Shown: piece after piece, positions 26,221 to 38,775 of the stretch
How the letters are laid out: the number at the start of each line of letters is the position of its first letter
Position numbering within the stretch: the stretch's first letter is position 1
NCBI RefSeq assembly: GCF_003730115.1
Contig: NZ_RJVP01000001.1
Location: 310,001 to 374,000 of the forward strand
Source of the DNA: Pseudomethylobacillus aquaticus
GTDB taxonomy: Bacteria > Pseudomonadota > Gammaproteobacteria > Burkholderiales > Methylophilaceae
Length of the DNA stretch: 64,000 bases
Direction: 5' to 3'
The notes under the pieces: generated by a model
What the model saw: the letters and a program-made list of their open reading frames with translations, nothing else
Databases searched by the model: none
Told to the model about the DNA's origin: nothing
Made by a program: the position numbers and the translations under genes

Positions 26221-26889
26221 CAGGCCGAATGACAGCCAGGCATCATCGCGCATACCATCCACGCGCTGCCCCACCGTGCTATCCAGCTGTAACAGTTGCG
26301 GGATCACGCTATAACGCAAGCCAGTCTGATAGAACCTGCCACCTCTATCATCGCCATACATCTCTGCCACGCCGCTCAGACGTGGTGTCAATGCCAGTTC
26401 CGCGCCGCTGCCCCAGGTGGCGCTGTGTCTGTCCGTCTCGCGGTCACGCAACACGCCCAGATTGAGATGGATCACCAGTGCATCGTCCATGAATGATGCC
26501 GAATACGGGATGTACAGATAGCGATTACCAAGCTGGTTAGGCCCAGGCGAGGCCTCCGGGTGCGAGATCACACCGGCGGCGATGCCGATGCCCCAACCAT
26601 TCGGCTGCAACTCCCTGAACAAGGTCTTCAGCTGCAACACATAATCCGCCGTGGTGCCAGCTCCGTGTTGCCTGGACAAGCCAGTGCCCAAGGTCACTTC
26701 CAGATTGCCGCCAGGATTGCAGGCCGGTAGCGCCCACAGTTCGCTACTGTTCGAATACAGCCGCGTCCAGCTTTCAAGCTGGCAGCCACCGGCTCGGGTC
26801 AGGCGGGCATCGTCCGTGACGAATGGACGCGCCGCATGCGCGGACGCACTCAGCAGCAAGGCAATGGAGAAAAACAAGGAACGTAGCAT
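26206..26889 (-). CDS. Secreted protein, probably outer-membrane beta-barrel
   Basis: 227 residues with a signal peptide (hydrophobic 4-16, likely cleavage after SAHA). The rest alternates short beta-type stretches (GNLEVTLGTGLSR, ADYVLQLKTLF, GIGIAAGVIS, FYQTGLRYSV) and ends in an aromatic-rich strand LSFGLRYTP, as expected for an outer-membrane barrel. The opening RPFVTDDARLTRAG is shared by many small barrel proteins. No specific family name or substrate can be given. Single gene, oriented convergent to ygfZ. Confidence 0.55.
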   Translation of the reverse strand: MLRSLFFSIALLLSASAHAARPFVTDDARLTRAGGCQLESWTRLYSNSSELWALPACNPGGNLEVTLGTGLSRQHGAGTTADYVLQLKTLFRELQPNGWGIGIAAGVISHPEASPGPNQLGNRYLYIPYSASFMDDALVIHLNLGVLRDRETDRHSATWGSGAELALTPRLSGVAEMYGDDRGGRFYQTGLRYSVIPQLLQLDSTVGQRVDGMRDDAWLSFGLRYTP

Positions 26890-27034
26890 AGGCGGGATTT
26901 AGCCGCAGCCAGATGACAGTTTCATGAAGCTGTCACCAAAGCCATTACCCTACCAGCATGACGAAGCTGTCTACGCTCACAAGGCCTGATTCGACTCAGG
27001 CGTTTTCCAGGCTTCGCTAAGGGACTACATTGGG

Positions 27035-27370
27035 CTAAGGAACTGCGCTGGCAGCCGGAGCACTTGCCGGTTTGGCAGGCTGATCCAACAGATACGATTC
27101 TGGCTGGGACAGCTGATAGAACACTTCGTCTTCCTTGACCATGCCCAACTCGCTACGCGCGCGCTCTTCAATCGCGGTATAGCCCTGCTTGAGGTCGCGC
27201 ACCTCGGCATCCAGTGCCTCGTTGCGCGCCTTCAGCTTGTCATTCTTCTGCTGCTGTTCGGCGATCTGCTGATCCAGATCCCATACGCGTAGCCAGCCGC
27301 CTTTGCCCAGCCACAGTGGATACTGCAGCAGGGCGATCAGCAGCACAAAGATCAGCGACAGCGTACGCAA
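27035..27370 (-). CDS. ftsB: FtsB, cell-division protein
   Basis: 111 residues: an N-terminal membrane helix (about 3-20, [20 protein letters not shown]), a periplasmic coiled coil (about 28-62, [20 protein letters not shown]) and a C-terminal Pro/Ala tail. The start is TTG at 27370: from there the protein aligns position for position with the E. coli FtsB N-terminus as I remember it (LQYxLWxGKxG), and no ATG is available. FtsB joins FtsL and FtsQ in the divisome. It lies 56 bp after eno in the usual eno-ftsB order. Confidence 0.9.
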   Translation of the reverse strand: MRTLSLIFVLLIALLQYPLWLGKGGWLRVWDLDQQIAEQQQKNDKLKARNEALDAEVRDLKQGYTAIEERARSELGMVKEDEVFYQLSQPESYLLDQPAKPASAPAASAVP

Positions 27371-27426
27371 AACAATGCACGGTCAGGTTGAACGTTGGAT
27401 GCCATCGATTGATATCAAGCGAGGTA

Positions 27427-28743
<1,317 letters not shown>

Positions 28744-28766
28744 TTAAAATAAATCGCTTGAAAGCA

Positions 28767-29606
28767 TTACAACGTCTGCTCAATAAAACCCGCACGCTTG
28801 ACCAGACGGTCAAGGTCGATCAGTACTTCCAGCAAGGCCTGCATCTTGGGTAAGGGCCAGGCATTCGGGCCATCCGACAATGCCTTGCTCGGGTCCGGAT
28901 GGGTCTCCATGAAAATGCCAGCGATACCACTGGCTACCGCTGCACGTGCCAGCACCGGCACGAACTCGCGCTGACCACCACTCTTGTCGCCCTGCCCGCC
29001 CGGTTGCTGCACCGAATGCGTCGCATCGAACACGACAGGACAGTGGGTCTCGCGCATGATGGCCAGGCCACGCATGTCGGACACCAGGGTGTTATAACCG
29101 AAAGAAGCACCGCGTTCGCACACCATGATGGTATCCGCGCCACCATTGGCTTCCTTGGCTTTCTGCACCACGTTGCGCATGTCGCCTGGCGCCAGGAACT
29201 GGCCCTTCTTGATGTTCACTGGCTTGCCGGATTGCGCACAGGCGGTGATGAAATCGGTCTGACGGCACAGGAATGCCGGCGTCTGCAACACATCGACCAC
29301 GGACGCCACTTCCGGCACTTGTTCTTCGGTATGCACATCGGTCAGGATAGGCACGCCGATCTGACGACGCACTTCATCCAGGATCTTCAGGCCTTCGCTC
29401 ACCCCAAACCCCCGGAAGGTCTTGTTGGAGCTGCGATTGGCCTTGTCATACGAGGATTTATAGATGAAGTTGATGCCCAGCTTGCTGGTCATCTCTTTCA
29501 ATTGGCCCGCCGTGTCGATCGCCATCTGCTGTGACTCGATCACACAAGGCCCGGCGATAAGGAATAAAGGCTGCTCCAGACCGACTTCAAAACCGCATAG
29601 CTTCAT
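28767..29606 (-). CDS. kdsA: KDO-8-phosphate synthase
   Basis: 279 residues; condenses arabinose 5-phosphate with phosphoenolpyruvate for lipopolysaccharide core synthesis. Family motifs: [17 protein letters not shown] (about 16-32), [20 protein letters not shown] (about 47-66) and [12 protein letters not shown] (about 195-206). The first 17 codons belong to the last unit of a 131-bp tandem repeat, so two truncated copies of this gene start lie upstream (29603-29737 and 29734-29868). The ATG overlaps the stop of the nearer copy by 4 bases, so translation may be coupled to it. Confidence 0.96.
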   Translation of the reverse strand: MKLCGFEVGLEQPLFLIAGPCVIESQQMAIDTAGQLKEMTSKLGINFIYKSSYDKANRSSNKTFRGFGVSEGLKILDEVRRQIGVPILTDVHTEEQVPEVASVVDVLQTPAFLCRQTDFITACAQSGKPVNIKKGQFLAPGDMRNVVQKAKEANGGADTIMVCERGASFGYNTLVSDMRGLAIMRETHCPVVFDATHSVQQPGGQGDKSGGQREFVPVLARAAVASGIAGIFMETHPDPSKALSDGPNAWPLPKMQALLEVLIDLDRLVKRAGFIEQTL

Positions 29607-29737
29607 TTAAATGTTCTCCATGCCGGGCCAGGCTTGCCTGCGCGGTCGCACGTGCCGAGGCTCCGCGCTCCGGCTGCGCTACCCGAGATAAGGAATAAAG
29701 GCTGTTCCAGACCGACTTCAAAACCACATAGCTTCAT
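29603..29737 (-). pseudogene. Truncated kdsA start, nearer copy (44 codons)
   Basis: Reads [18 protein letters not shown], then leaves KdsA similarity and continues in frame through the GC-rich spacer to a TGA that overlaps the real kdsA ATG (ATGA). It may be translated as a leader peptide feeding ribosomes to kdsA; that is inference. Its own ATG overlaps the stop of the farther copy by 4 bases. Confidence 0.45.
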
Positions 29738-29867
29738 TTAAATGTTCTCCATGCCGGGCCAGGCTTGCCTGCGCGGTCGCACGTGCCGAGGCTCAGCGCT
29801 CCGGCTGCGCTACCCGCGATCAGGAACACAGGCTGTTCCAGGCCGACTTCAAAACCGCATCGCTGCA

Positions 29868-29868
<1 letters not shown>
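29734..29868 (-). pseudogene. Truncated kdsA start, farther copy (44 codons)
   Basis: Begins at the ATG formed by the pyrG stop (TAATG at 29866-29870) and reads [19 protein letters not shown], then runs through the spacer to a TGA overlapping the next copy's ATG. Because it sits at the natural pyrG-kdsA junction and is the most diverged, it may mark the ancestral kdsA start. Whether it is translated is unknown. Confidence 0.45.
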
Positions 29869-32474
<2,606 letters not shown>

Positions 32475-32515
32475 CGACGCGCTTGCTCCCCAACCCGGCT
32501 TGAGTCAGGCAGGCA

Positions 32516-33172
32516 TCAGGAAGACTTCCAACTACCGTAGCCCTGAAACTGCACATGCACGGCCTGCATCTCTGTAGCGCTGAGCAGATGCGGCTCACCG
32601 AGCTGCAAGGCACGCCAATACTGCTCGCACAGATTCTCGACCTCCACCGCCAGCGCCAGTGCCTGTGGCAGGCTGGCACCGACCGCGATCATGCCGTGGT
32701 TGGCCAACAAGCAGGCACGTCGCTCGCTCAACGCTGACAACGCAGCATCGGAAAGCGCTTGGGAACCGAACAATGCGTAAGGCGCACAACGGATGTCATC
32801 ACCGCCAGCCACCGCGATCATGTAATGAAACGCAGGCACGTCCCGCCGCAGGCAGGCCAACGTGGTCGCAAAACTGGAGTGGGTGTGCACCACGGCATGC
32901 ACTTCCGGGCGTGCCTGCAGAATGTCACGATGGAAGCGCCACTCGCTGGTGGGCTTGGCTTTGTCACTGCCATTGGATTTGCTGCTCACATTGCCCTGCA
33001 TGTCCATCCACACCATGTCATGCGGGGTCATCAGCTCCACCGCCATGCCGCTGGGCGTGACCAGCATGCCGTGACCATCCCGCACGCTGACGTTGCCTGA
33101 GGTGCCGCGGTTGAGTCCGAGCTCGCTCAAGGCGCGCGTGACTTGCAATAATTGTTCGCGCAATTGACTCAT
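32516..33172 (-). CDS. Class II aldolase, FucA/Ald2-type (putative 5-methylthioribulose-1-phosphate aldolase)
   Basis: 218 residues. It follows E. coli fuculose-1-phosphate aldolase closely: LGLNRGTSGNVSVR, the SSEWRFHRD-type region (here TSEWRFHRD), zinc ligands in VVHTHSSFAT and LLANHGMIAVG, and FHYMIAVAGGDDIRCAPYALFG. That last stretch is typical of FucA and not of MtnB dehydratase. It lies beside mtnA, 115 bp downstream on the same strand. In the DHAP shunt, MtnA plus such an aldolase convert the 5-deoxyribose 1-phosphate analogue to dihydroxyacetone phosphate and an aldehyde. I chose ATG at 33172 (GAGG 6-7 bases upstream) over the GTG at 33184. MtnB remains an alternative. Confidence 0.75.
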   Translation of the reverse strand: MSQLREQLLQVTRALSELGLNRGTSGNVSVRDGHGMLVTPSGMAVELMTPHDMVWMDMQGNVSSKSNGSDKAKPTSEWRFHRDILQARPEVHAVVHTHSSFATTLACLRRDVPAFHYMIAVAGGDDIRCAPYALFGSQALSDAALSALSERRACLLANHGMIAVGASLPQALALAVEVENLCEQYWRALQLGEPHLLSATEMQAVHVQFQGYGSWKSS

Positions 33173-33286
33173 GTCATACCTCACATCTGCAGTCCTGATG
33201 GTTTGTAAATGGCTAGCCCGAGACTGGGCTGGCTAGCGGTGGTGGGCATCATCATCTTGCGATTTTCAGAACAGCCGTTCAATCCA

Positions 33287-34396
33287 TCAGCCATTAACCG
33301 GTTGCTCAAACAGTGCCACCAACTGAGCCGGACTGCACACGCCGCGTTCGGTGATGATACCGGTCACCAGTCGCGCTGGGGTCACATCGAATGCCGGGTT
33401 GGCGACCGCACTGCCCTCCGGCAGCAGGCTGACCCGTGCCAGCTCGCCATTATCCAGCCGTCCCTGCATAAAACCGACCTCGTCTGCATCGCGTTCCTCG
33501 ATAGTGATGTCACGCTGCGCATCGACGATCTGCCAATCGATGGTGGGTGATGGCACCGCCACATAGAACGGCACCTGGTTGTCGTGCGCCGCCAGTGCCT
33601 TGAGGTAGGTACCGATCTTGTTGCAAACGTCGCCCGCGCCACTCACGCGATCCGCGCCAACGATCACCACATCCACCTGACCATGCTGCATCAGATGGCC
33701 ACCGGCATTGTCGGTGATCACCGTGTGCGGCACGCCATGCTGCCCCAACTCCCAGGCGGTCAGGCTGGCGCCCTGATTGCGCGGACGTGTCTCGTCCACC
33801 CACACATGCACCTGCATGCCAGCCTCATGCGCCGCATACACAGGTGCCAGCGCGGTGCCCCAGTCCACCGTCGCCAGCCAGCCGGCATTGCAATGTGTGA
33901 GGATATTCAGCACGCCTGCAGACTGGCGCGTAACGGCGATCGCGCGCAGCAGGCCCAGGCCATGCGCAGCGATGGCCTTGTTCAGCGCCACATCCTCATC
34001 GCAGATGACGGCCGCTTCCTGCCAGGCTGCGTCACGTCGTTCTTGTACAGGCAAAGCCAGCAGATGCTGCAGCATGCGTTGCACCGCCCAGCGCAGGTTG
34101 ACCGCCGTGGGCCGACTGGCCAGCAAAGCCTGGGCCGCCGCTGCAAGCGCCGCATCCTCTGCCGAGGCTTTGCTAGCCAACGCCATGCCGTATGCAGCAG
34201 AGGCGCCGATCAACGGCGCACCGCGTACCTGCATGGTGCGGATGGCATGGATCATCGCCTGCAGCGTAGTGATGCGCACGATGCGAAATTCATGCGGGAG
34301 AGAGGTCTGGTCTATGACCTCAACAGCCTGGATGTCGACAGCTTGGCCATCTGCCACAGGCCAAATGGTGCGAAAGGATTGTTGTTTGATGTTCAC
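33287..34396 (-). CDS. mtnA: Methylthioribose-1-phosphate isomerase
   Basis: 369 residues, full length. The family core is clear: MQVRGAPLIGASAAYGMAL (about 55-73), the catalytic Cys in ILTHCNAGWLAT (about 165-176), PRNQGASLTAWEL, and the catalytic Asp in VIVGADRVSGAGDVCNKIGT (about 244-263). It converts 5-methylthioribose 1-phosphate to the ribulose form. The aldolase gene follows after 115 bp, and the phosphorylase at 12465 could supply the substrate. Cytoplasmic. It starts at the edge of a 1.2-kb gene-poor region that must hold its promoter. Confidence 0.95.
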   Translation of the reverse strand: MNIKQQSFRTIWPVADGQAVDIQAVEVIDQTSLPHEFRIVRITTLQAMIHAIRTMQVRGAPLIGASAAYGMALASKASAEDAALAAAAQALLASRPTAVNLRWAVQRMLQHLLALPVQERRDAAWQEAAVICDEDVALNKAIAAHGLGLLRAIAVTRQSAGVLNILTHCNAGWLATVDWGTALAPVYAAHEAGMQVHVWVDETRPRNQGASLTAWELGQHGVPHTVITDNAGGHLMQHGQVDVVIVGADRVSGAGDVCNKIGTYLKALAAHDNQVPFYVAVPSPTIDWQIVDAQRDITIEERDADEVGFMQGRLDNGELARVSLLPEGSAVANPAFDVTPARLVTGIITERGVCSPAQLVALFEQPVNG

Positions 34397-34626
34397 TATC
34401 AGTCACTTCATAAATTAGCGATTGGAGATGGCTGAATCCACCTTGAAAGTACAGATCCAGCGAGGCGCTTTAGCCGGCTCGTTCGCCTCCAGTGTAATAC
34501 ACCAGGCAAACCAGTCAGGATGAAACAATCAGTGCAGTTGAAAACATTTTCAAAGGAAATCCGCCAGTTCAATACGCGTCAATCACGCGATCACACCAAC
34601 ATGGCCGTTCAGGTCGATTAAGCACA

Positions 34627-34702
34627 TCCACATTTTCTGTGGATATCTTTGTGAATGCTTGTGACTTAAATCGGTAACTATTGCTTTCAAAAGCATTTTT
34701 TA
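34627..34702 (+). repeat. 76-bp repeat, copy 1 (degenerate DnaA-box-like sites and hairpin)
   Basis: Aligns without gaps to 35427-35502 at 67 of 76 bases. It holds an inverted ATCCACA/TGTGGAT pair, the DnaA-box-like sites being imperfect in this copy (ATATCCACA on the minus strand). It ends with the hairpin TGCTTTCAAAAGCA followed by six T, a possible plus-strand terminator. Confidence 0.9.
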
Positions 34703-35426
34703 ATAACGCTTAAATTTTAGGCGAAATAATTTAATTGATAATAATCAATGGATTAACAATATTTTTATTTGCATGGCAATTTATCTTCAACATTTAAAGT
34801 ATTGCTTAAGCTCGTGTGCATAAACCATGCTGAATCCCAGGCTAGATCACGCCTCAAAGCCAGTCATAGTGTGCTTTTCAACCTTCATCAGGCTCGCGAT
34901 GCACTTGTGGCCGTTTGTTGTTATCGCTTTACATGGCAGCAGCCAAACAATGTCCAAGGCCCTAGGTTCCGCTTAAGCAATTGCCCCGATGTGCAGATAA
35001 CCGACTCGGCTTTTTAAAAGCCAGCGCGAAACAGCACACATGAATGCAGCCCTCTCGCGCACCTAGTTTGGGCTATGCCGGATTGTCAATGCATCCCGCA
35101 GCTGGACGATGAACATGTGGCGAAAGCATTTCAATGATCAGGACGGAACAGCGACCAGCTTCACCCAATGATGACTGACGCAGCTTGACCACCTGTGTCA
35201 GCCTGCCCCTTGAAACCGCATGCCAAGCACCAGGTCCGGCATGTTTTACATCAAGATCGCCTGCACGAACGCGCCACTCGCGGCTGAAGCTGGCATAAAG
35301 CATCTGCGCCAGGCCTTGCTGCCCATGATGAAGATCAGCGCGCCGGGGTTTGGGCTTAGGCCAAAATCAATCACAACAAGCATTGAGATTAAAAGTAATG
35401 GTGCGCAGATATTGCGTCGGTTTGCT

Positions 35427-35502
35427 ATCCACAATTTCTGTGGATAACTTTGTGAATAATTGTGACTTGAAACTGTAACTCATGCTTTCAAAAGCATTTT
35501 TT
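35427..35502 (+). repeat. 76-bp repeat, copy 2 with two consensus DnaA boxes
   Basis: Exactly 800 bp from copy 1. On the minus strand it has TTATCCACA (35439-35447) and TTATTCACA (35451-35459), both fitting TTATNCACA. A one-mismatch CTATCCACA lies on the plus strand at 35425-35433. The same TGCTTTCAAAAGCA hairpin and T-run ends the copy, followed by an AT-rich tract to about 35570. Confidence 0.9.
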
Positions 35503-35592
35503 ATTTTCGCCTAATTTTTAATCTTGCTTTTAACTTATATAAAACAATGGCTTACTGTATGTCATTGGATTGCTATGGTTTTTTGAACAAAG

Positions 35593-36390
35593 TTAAAGTG
35601 ATGCGTCAGGTGGTGTGTATAAGTCAGCTATTTTCGGCAGGGCAGAACAGGCGTTGGAGCCAGTCGTAGCAAGGATTTCAGCCAGATCGATTGCGCGCAA
35701 GGCGGCCAGGACAGCGGCGATTTCCGGAAGTTCCAGAGGGGCATTTCGGCCCGCTCTCCCCAGCCATGCAGGCGGGATATCCGGCGCATCCGTCTCCAGC
35801 ACCAGGCTGTCCAGCGGCAGATTCTGCGCCAGCGCGCGTATGCGCAAGGCCTGCGGATAGGTCATGGCACCGCCAAAGCCCAGTTTGAAGCCTAGCTTGA
35901 TGAAAGCCTCGGCCTGCTGCTGGCTGCCGTTGAAGGCATGGGCGATGCCACCACGCACCGGGTAGCGACGCAGGAACTTCAGCACCTCGTCCACGGCGCG
36001 CCGCACATGCAGGATCACCGGCAGGTCGTAGCGCTGTGCCAGTTTGAGCTGCTCCACAAAATAGTATTCCTGCTGCGCGCGGTTGTGCTGGGTGACGAAG
36101 AAATCCAGTCCGATCTCCCCTACGGCGACCACATGGCCTTCTGCCAGCCTGACGGCCAGTTGTTGCAGGTGTTCCGGCTGCGCTTTGTCCACGTACATGG
36201 GATGGATACCCAGTGCATGCACACAGCGCGGATGGCGCTGCGCGAGCGCGGTGACCGTATCGAAATTGGCGAACTCGACCGCAGGCACCACGATCAGGTC
36301 TACCCCGGCCGCGAGGGCTGCTGCGACCACCGCATCACGGTCATCATCGAATTCGGCAGCGTCCAGGTGGCAATGGGTATCGATCAGCAT
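35593..36390 (-). CDS. tatD: TatD-family metal-dependent DNase/hydrolase
   Basis: 265 residues. TatD motifs: the metal-binding IDTHCHLDAAEF (about 3-14), VAVGEIGLDFF (about 90-100), LPVILHVRRAVDEVL (about 126-140), GGIAHAFNGS (about 152-161) and VLETDAPDIPP (about 202-212). The family includes 3'-5' DNases and D-aminoacyl-tRNA deacylases. It could equally be YcfH or YjjV; paralogue assignment is not possible from this alone. It is the last gene of a minus-strand run from glyA and lies 43 bp after ribD. Confidence 0.9.
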   Translation of the reverse strand: MLIDTHCHLDAAEFDDDRDAVVAAALAAGVDLIVVPAVEFANFDTVTALAQRHPRCVHALGIHPMYVDKAQPEHLQQLAVRLAEGHVVAVGEIGLDFFVTQHNRAQQEYYFVEQLKLAQRYDLPVILHVRRAVDEVLKFLRRYPVRGGIAHAFNGSQQQAEAFIKLGFKLGFGGAMTYPQALRIRALAQNLPLDSLVLETDAPDIPPAWLGRAGRNAPLELPEIAAVLAALRAIDLAEILATTGSNACSALPKIADLYTPPDASL

Positions 36391-36433
36391 GATAGGAAGG
36401 ATGAGGTAAGCCTGTCTGAACGGCTATCTGACA

Positions 36434-37543
36434 CTAACTGGCAGGCCGTGGCACCGCGCGGATGCGGATATCAGGGGTCAGCATGGTCAGTTCCACAATA
36501 TCGAGCGCCACGCCTTGCTGCATGTCGGTGAGATCTGGCATGGCGAACATGCCGCGCGCCCCGCTACCCATCAGCACGGGGGCGTAATACAGCAGGTATT
36601 CGTCGATGAGTTGCTGCTGCTGTAGGGCACCATTGAGGGTTTGGCCGGCTTCCACCAGCACTTCATTGATGCCACGCTGCGCCAGTGCCTGCAGCAACAG
36701 CGGCAGGCTGACATGGTCATCTTCACCCGCGAGTTGCAGCAACTCCACCCCAGGCAACTGCAGACTGGCGGCTTTGTTCGATGGATCGCGGGCATACACC
36801 AGCAATGTCGTGCTGCCACGCAGTATGCTGGCGCTGGGACGGATACGCAGCTGACCATCCACCACCACCCGCAAGGGCTGACGACCGATCTCCAACGTGC
36901 GTACGGTCATTTGCGGGTCGTCGTACAACACGGTATCCACACCGGTGAGGATCGCGCAGCTACGCGCCCGCCAGTGCTGCACATCAGCGCGTGCGGCGGC
37001 ACTGGTGATCCACTGGCTCTGTCCATTGGCGAGCGCGGTACGCCCATCCAGGCTGGCCGCGATCTTGCTGCGCAGGAAGGGACGCTGACGTGTCATGCGC
37101 GAGATGAAGCCCGGGTTGAGCGCCTCGGCCTCGGCCTGCAGCAAACCGCAGCACACCTCGATATCAGCCGCGCGCAATGCCGCCAGCCCCTGCCCTGCCA
37201 CCAGCGGATTGGGGTCCTGCATGGCGGCTACCACCCGGCTGACCCCGGCCGTGATCAGAGCCTGCGCGCAGGGTGGCGTGCGTCCATGGTGGCTGCAGGG
37301 CTCCAGCGTGACGTAGGCGGTGCTACCCACTGCCGCCGCACCCGCCTGCTGCAGGGCCAGCGCCTCGGCATGACCATGACCGGCACGCAGATGCGCAGCT
37401 TCTGCGATCACATGGCCGTGTTTGACCAGCACGCAGCCTACCCGCGGGTTCGGCGTGGTGGTGTACAGACCCTGCTGTGCCAATTGCAGCGCACGCGCCA
37501 TGTGGCGCAGGTCGTCGTTATCAAAGATGGCAGTGCTGCTCAT
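36434..37543 (-). CDS. ribD: Bifunctional riboflavin biosynthesis deaminase/reductase
   Basis: 369 residues. The N-terminal deaminase domain (about 1-145) has the zinc motif GHAEALALQQAG and LEPCSHHGRTPPC. The C-terminal reductase domain (about 150-365) has RSKIAASLDGRTALANGQSQ and a nucleotide-binding GINEVLVEAGQTLNGAL. It carries out the second and third steps of riboflavin synthesis. Located between an uncharacterised small membrane-protein gene (99 bp upstream) and tatD; nrdR-ribD linkage is common in proteobacteria. Confidence 0.95.
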   Translation of the reverse strand: MSSTAIFDNDDLRHMARALQLAQQGLYTTTPNPRVGCVLVKHGHVIAEAAHLRAGHGHAEALALQQAGAAAVGSTAYVTLEPCSHHGRTPPCAQALITAGVSRVVAAMQDPNPLVAGQGLAALRAADIEVCCGLLQAEAEALNPGFISRMTRQRPFLRSKIAASLDGRTALANGQSQWITSAAARADVQHWRARSCAILTGVDTVLYDDPQMTVRTLEIGRQPLRVVVDGQLRIRPSASILRGSTTLLVYARDPSNKAASLQLPGVELLQLAGEDDHVSLPLLLQALAQRGINEVLVEAGQTLNGALQQQQLIDEYLLYYAPVLMGSGARGMFAMPDLTDMQQGVALDIVELTMLTPDIRIRAVPRPAS

Positions 37544-37641
37544 GGCGGGTCTTTAACATGGCGGGGCTTTAAAAGGTGTCAAGGCTGGCAGGTATCTCTG
37601 GCAAGTGCTAGCAAGCACATCGGCGATTGCTGGTCCTGGCG

Positions 37642-38070
37642 TCAGTGTTGGACGATACGTGCGCGTATCAAACGGTTCTCTGCATTGAACTGCAGACTGA
37701 GGCCGTGGGTGTCCCACAGGCAATGACCGAGGTCGTATTCGATCTGCTGGAAATCTTCCCAGGTGGGGCGCCCGAGGATGGCGGTCACCATCTCGCGCGG
37801 GATGCCAGGGCGCAACACACGGGTTTTGAGGTCGTAGGCCATGGCGCCACGGTAACAGCGCTGCGCATCCGAAGGCTGGGCAGTGATCCATTGCACCTGG
37901 TCGAACGGGCGGTCACCGAACACCCACCAGTCTTTCATGGCCCACCAACTGAAGAAGGCGATGGTGATCAGCACGGCGATCAGGGCCGAGATCACGCTGA
38001 CCAGGCGTATCCACCGGAAACTGCTGTCTACCTCGTGCTGTGCTGCAGAGCTTTCAGGATCGGACGCCAT
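37642..38070 (-). CDS. Uncharacterised protein with one membrane helix and SmpA/BamE-like tail
   Basis: 142 residues. A polar N-terminus is followed by a membrane helix (about 21-45, LVSVISALIAVLITIAFFSWW) and a C-terminal domain (about 85-142). The stretch VLRPGIPREMVTAILGRP with a final beta-hairpin SLQFNAENRLIRARI resembles the small BamE/SmpA-like fold that reads substrate-proximal conserved strands. The resemblance is only a pattern. It sits between nrdR (24 bp upstream) and ribD, so it is probably co-transcribed with them. Confidence 0.55.
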   Translation of the reverse strand: MASDPESSAAQHEVDSSFRWIRLVSVISALIAVLITIAFFSWWAMKDWWVFGDRPFDQVQWITAQPSDAQRCYRGAMAYDLKTRVLRPGIPREMVTAILGRPTWEDFQQIEYDLGHCLWDTHGLSLQFNAENRLIRARIVQH

Positions 38071-38094
38071 GGCTGACCTTTCAGTCTTTACGCT

Positions 38095-38586
38095 TCAATC
38101 TTTACGTTTGGCGGGGAACCGCTCCGCATCGCGTTGCGGATGATCCAGGTCGCGGATGACATCGTGGAAATCATCCACATCCTGAAAGCTGCGGTACACC
38201 GAGGCAAAGCGGATGTAGGCCACTTTATCCATGAGTTTGAGCTCCTGCATCACACTCTCGCCCAAGTCGCGCGCCATCACTTCCCGTTCGCCCTTGGCCA
38301 GCAACTTTTGGGCGATGTGTTCGATGGCACGGTCTACATATTCGGTAGGCACCGGACGCTTATGCAGCGCACGCGAGAAGGAAAGCCGCAACTTGTCACG
38401 ACTGAACTCCTCGCGATTGCCGTTCTGCTTCACCACTTGCGGCATGTGCAGATCGGCCGTTTCGTAGGTAGTGAAGCGCTTTTCACATTGCGCACAGCGA
38501 CGGCGGCGGCGAATACTGTCGCCTTCATCGTTGACACGCGAATCGATGACCTGCGTGTCGTCGGCACCGCAGAAGGGGCATTTCAT
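38095..38586 (-). CDS. nrdR: NrdR, transcriptional repressor of ribonucleotide reductase genes
   Basis: 163 residues: an N-terminal zinc ribbon ([17 protein letters not shown] and [17 protein letters not shown]; Cys 3, 6, 31, 34) and an ATP-cone domain (about 50-140, with [20 protein letters not shown]). NrdR binds NrdR boxes in front of nrd operons when loaded with ATP/dATP. No nrd genes are in the window. Upstream lies glyA, separated by a 195-bp spacer with inverted GTGAAA arrays. Confidence 0.95.
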   Translation of the reverse strand: MKCPFCGADDTQVIDSRVNDEGDSIRRRRRCAQCEKRFTTYETADLHMPQVVKQNGNREEFSRDKLRLSFSRALHKRPVPTEYVDRAIEHIAQKLLAKGEREVMARDLGESVMQELKLMDKVAYIRFASVYRSFQDVDDFHDVIRDLDHPQRDAERFPAKRKD

Positions 38587-38619
38587 TGTTGAATTTCCGT
38601 GAAAGGTGTGGGGGAAACC

Positions 38620-38775
38620 GTGAAAGGTGAAACGTGAAACGTGAAATGTGAAAAACCATCGGGTAGTGACCTTTTCAACAATAGCTCCAATCCGACGGTT
38701 TTACGTTTCACGTTTTACTTTTTACCTTTCACAGCCTGTACGTTTCACTTTTCACTTTTCACTTTTCACTTTTCT
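38620..38775. repeat. Complementary GTGAAA / TTTCAC heptamer arrays between glyA and nrdR
   Basis: 38620-38655 has GTGAAA repeated five times with about 7-bp spacing, and 38701-38775 has the reverse complement TTTCAC, including TTTCACT in four direct copies. The two arms could fold into a long hairpin around a loop of about 45 bases in the glyA-nrdR transcript. No gene is seen in the spacer. Confidence 0.85.

Larger units (their letters stand above)
34397..35592. other. Gene-poor, AT-richer region with paired repeats
   Basis: About 1.2 kb without a convincing gene. It contains two 76-bp direct repeats (34627-34702 and 35427-35502), AT-rich tracts after each, several small inverted repeats (for example TTGAAAA with TTTTCAA near 34538) and short frames lacking ribosome binding sites. 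Minus-strand frames over 35073-35434 have some protein-like composition but are broken and match no family I know, so they may be decayed coding sequence. Confidence 0.5.

Noticed and set aside
26984-27001. Terminator hairpin after ftsB (GCCTGA with TCAGGC)
   Set aside because: The T-rich side is on the plus strand, where no gene precedes it; on the ftsB strand there is no T-run.
32516-33172. Calling the aldolase MtnB (methylthioribulose-1-phosphate dehydratase)
   Set aside because: Position beside mtnA suggested it, but the length and the stretch up to CAPYALFG match FucA-type aldolases better; kept as an alternative only.
34520-34621. 33-codon frame in the gene-poor region
   Set aside because: AGG touches the ATG, so the spacing is wrong for a ribosome site, and the peptide resembles nothing known.
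36641-37726. Plus-strand frame of 361 codons over ribD
   Set aside because: Antisense shadow of ribD, which has all its motifs.
38620-38775. CRISPR-like array
   Set aside because: Repeats are about 7 bp with no spacers of constant length and no cas genes; they are heptamer arrays.
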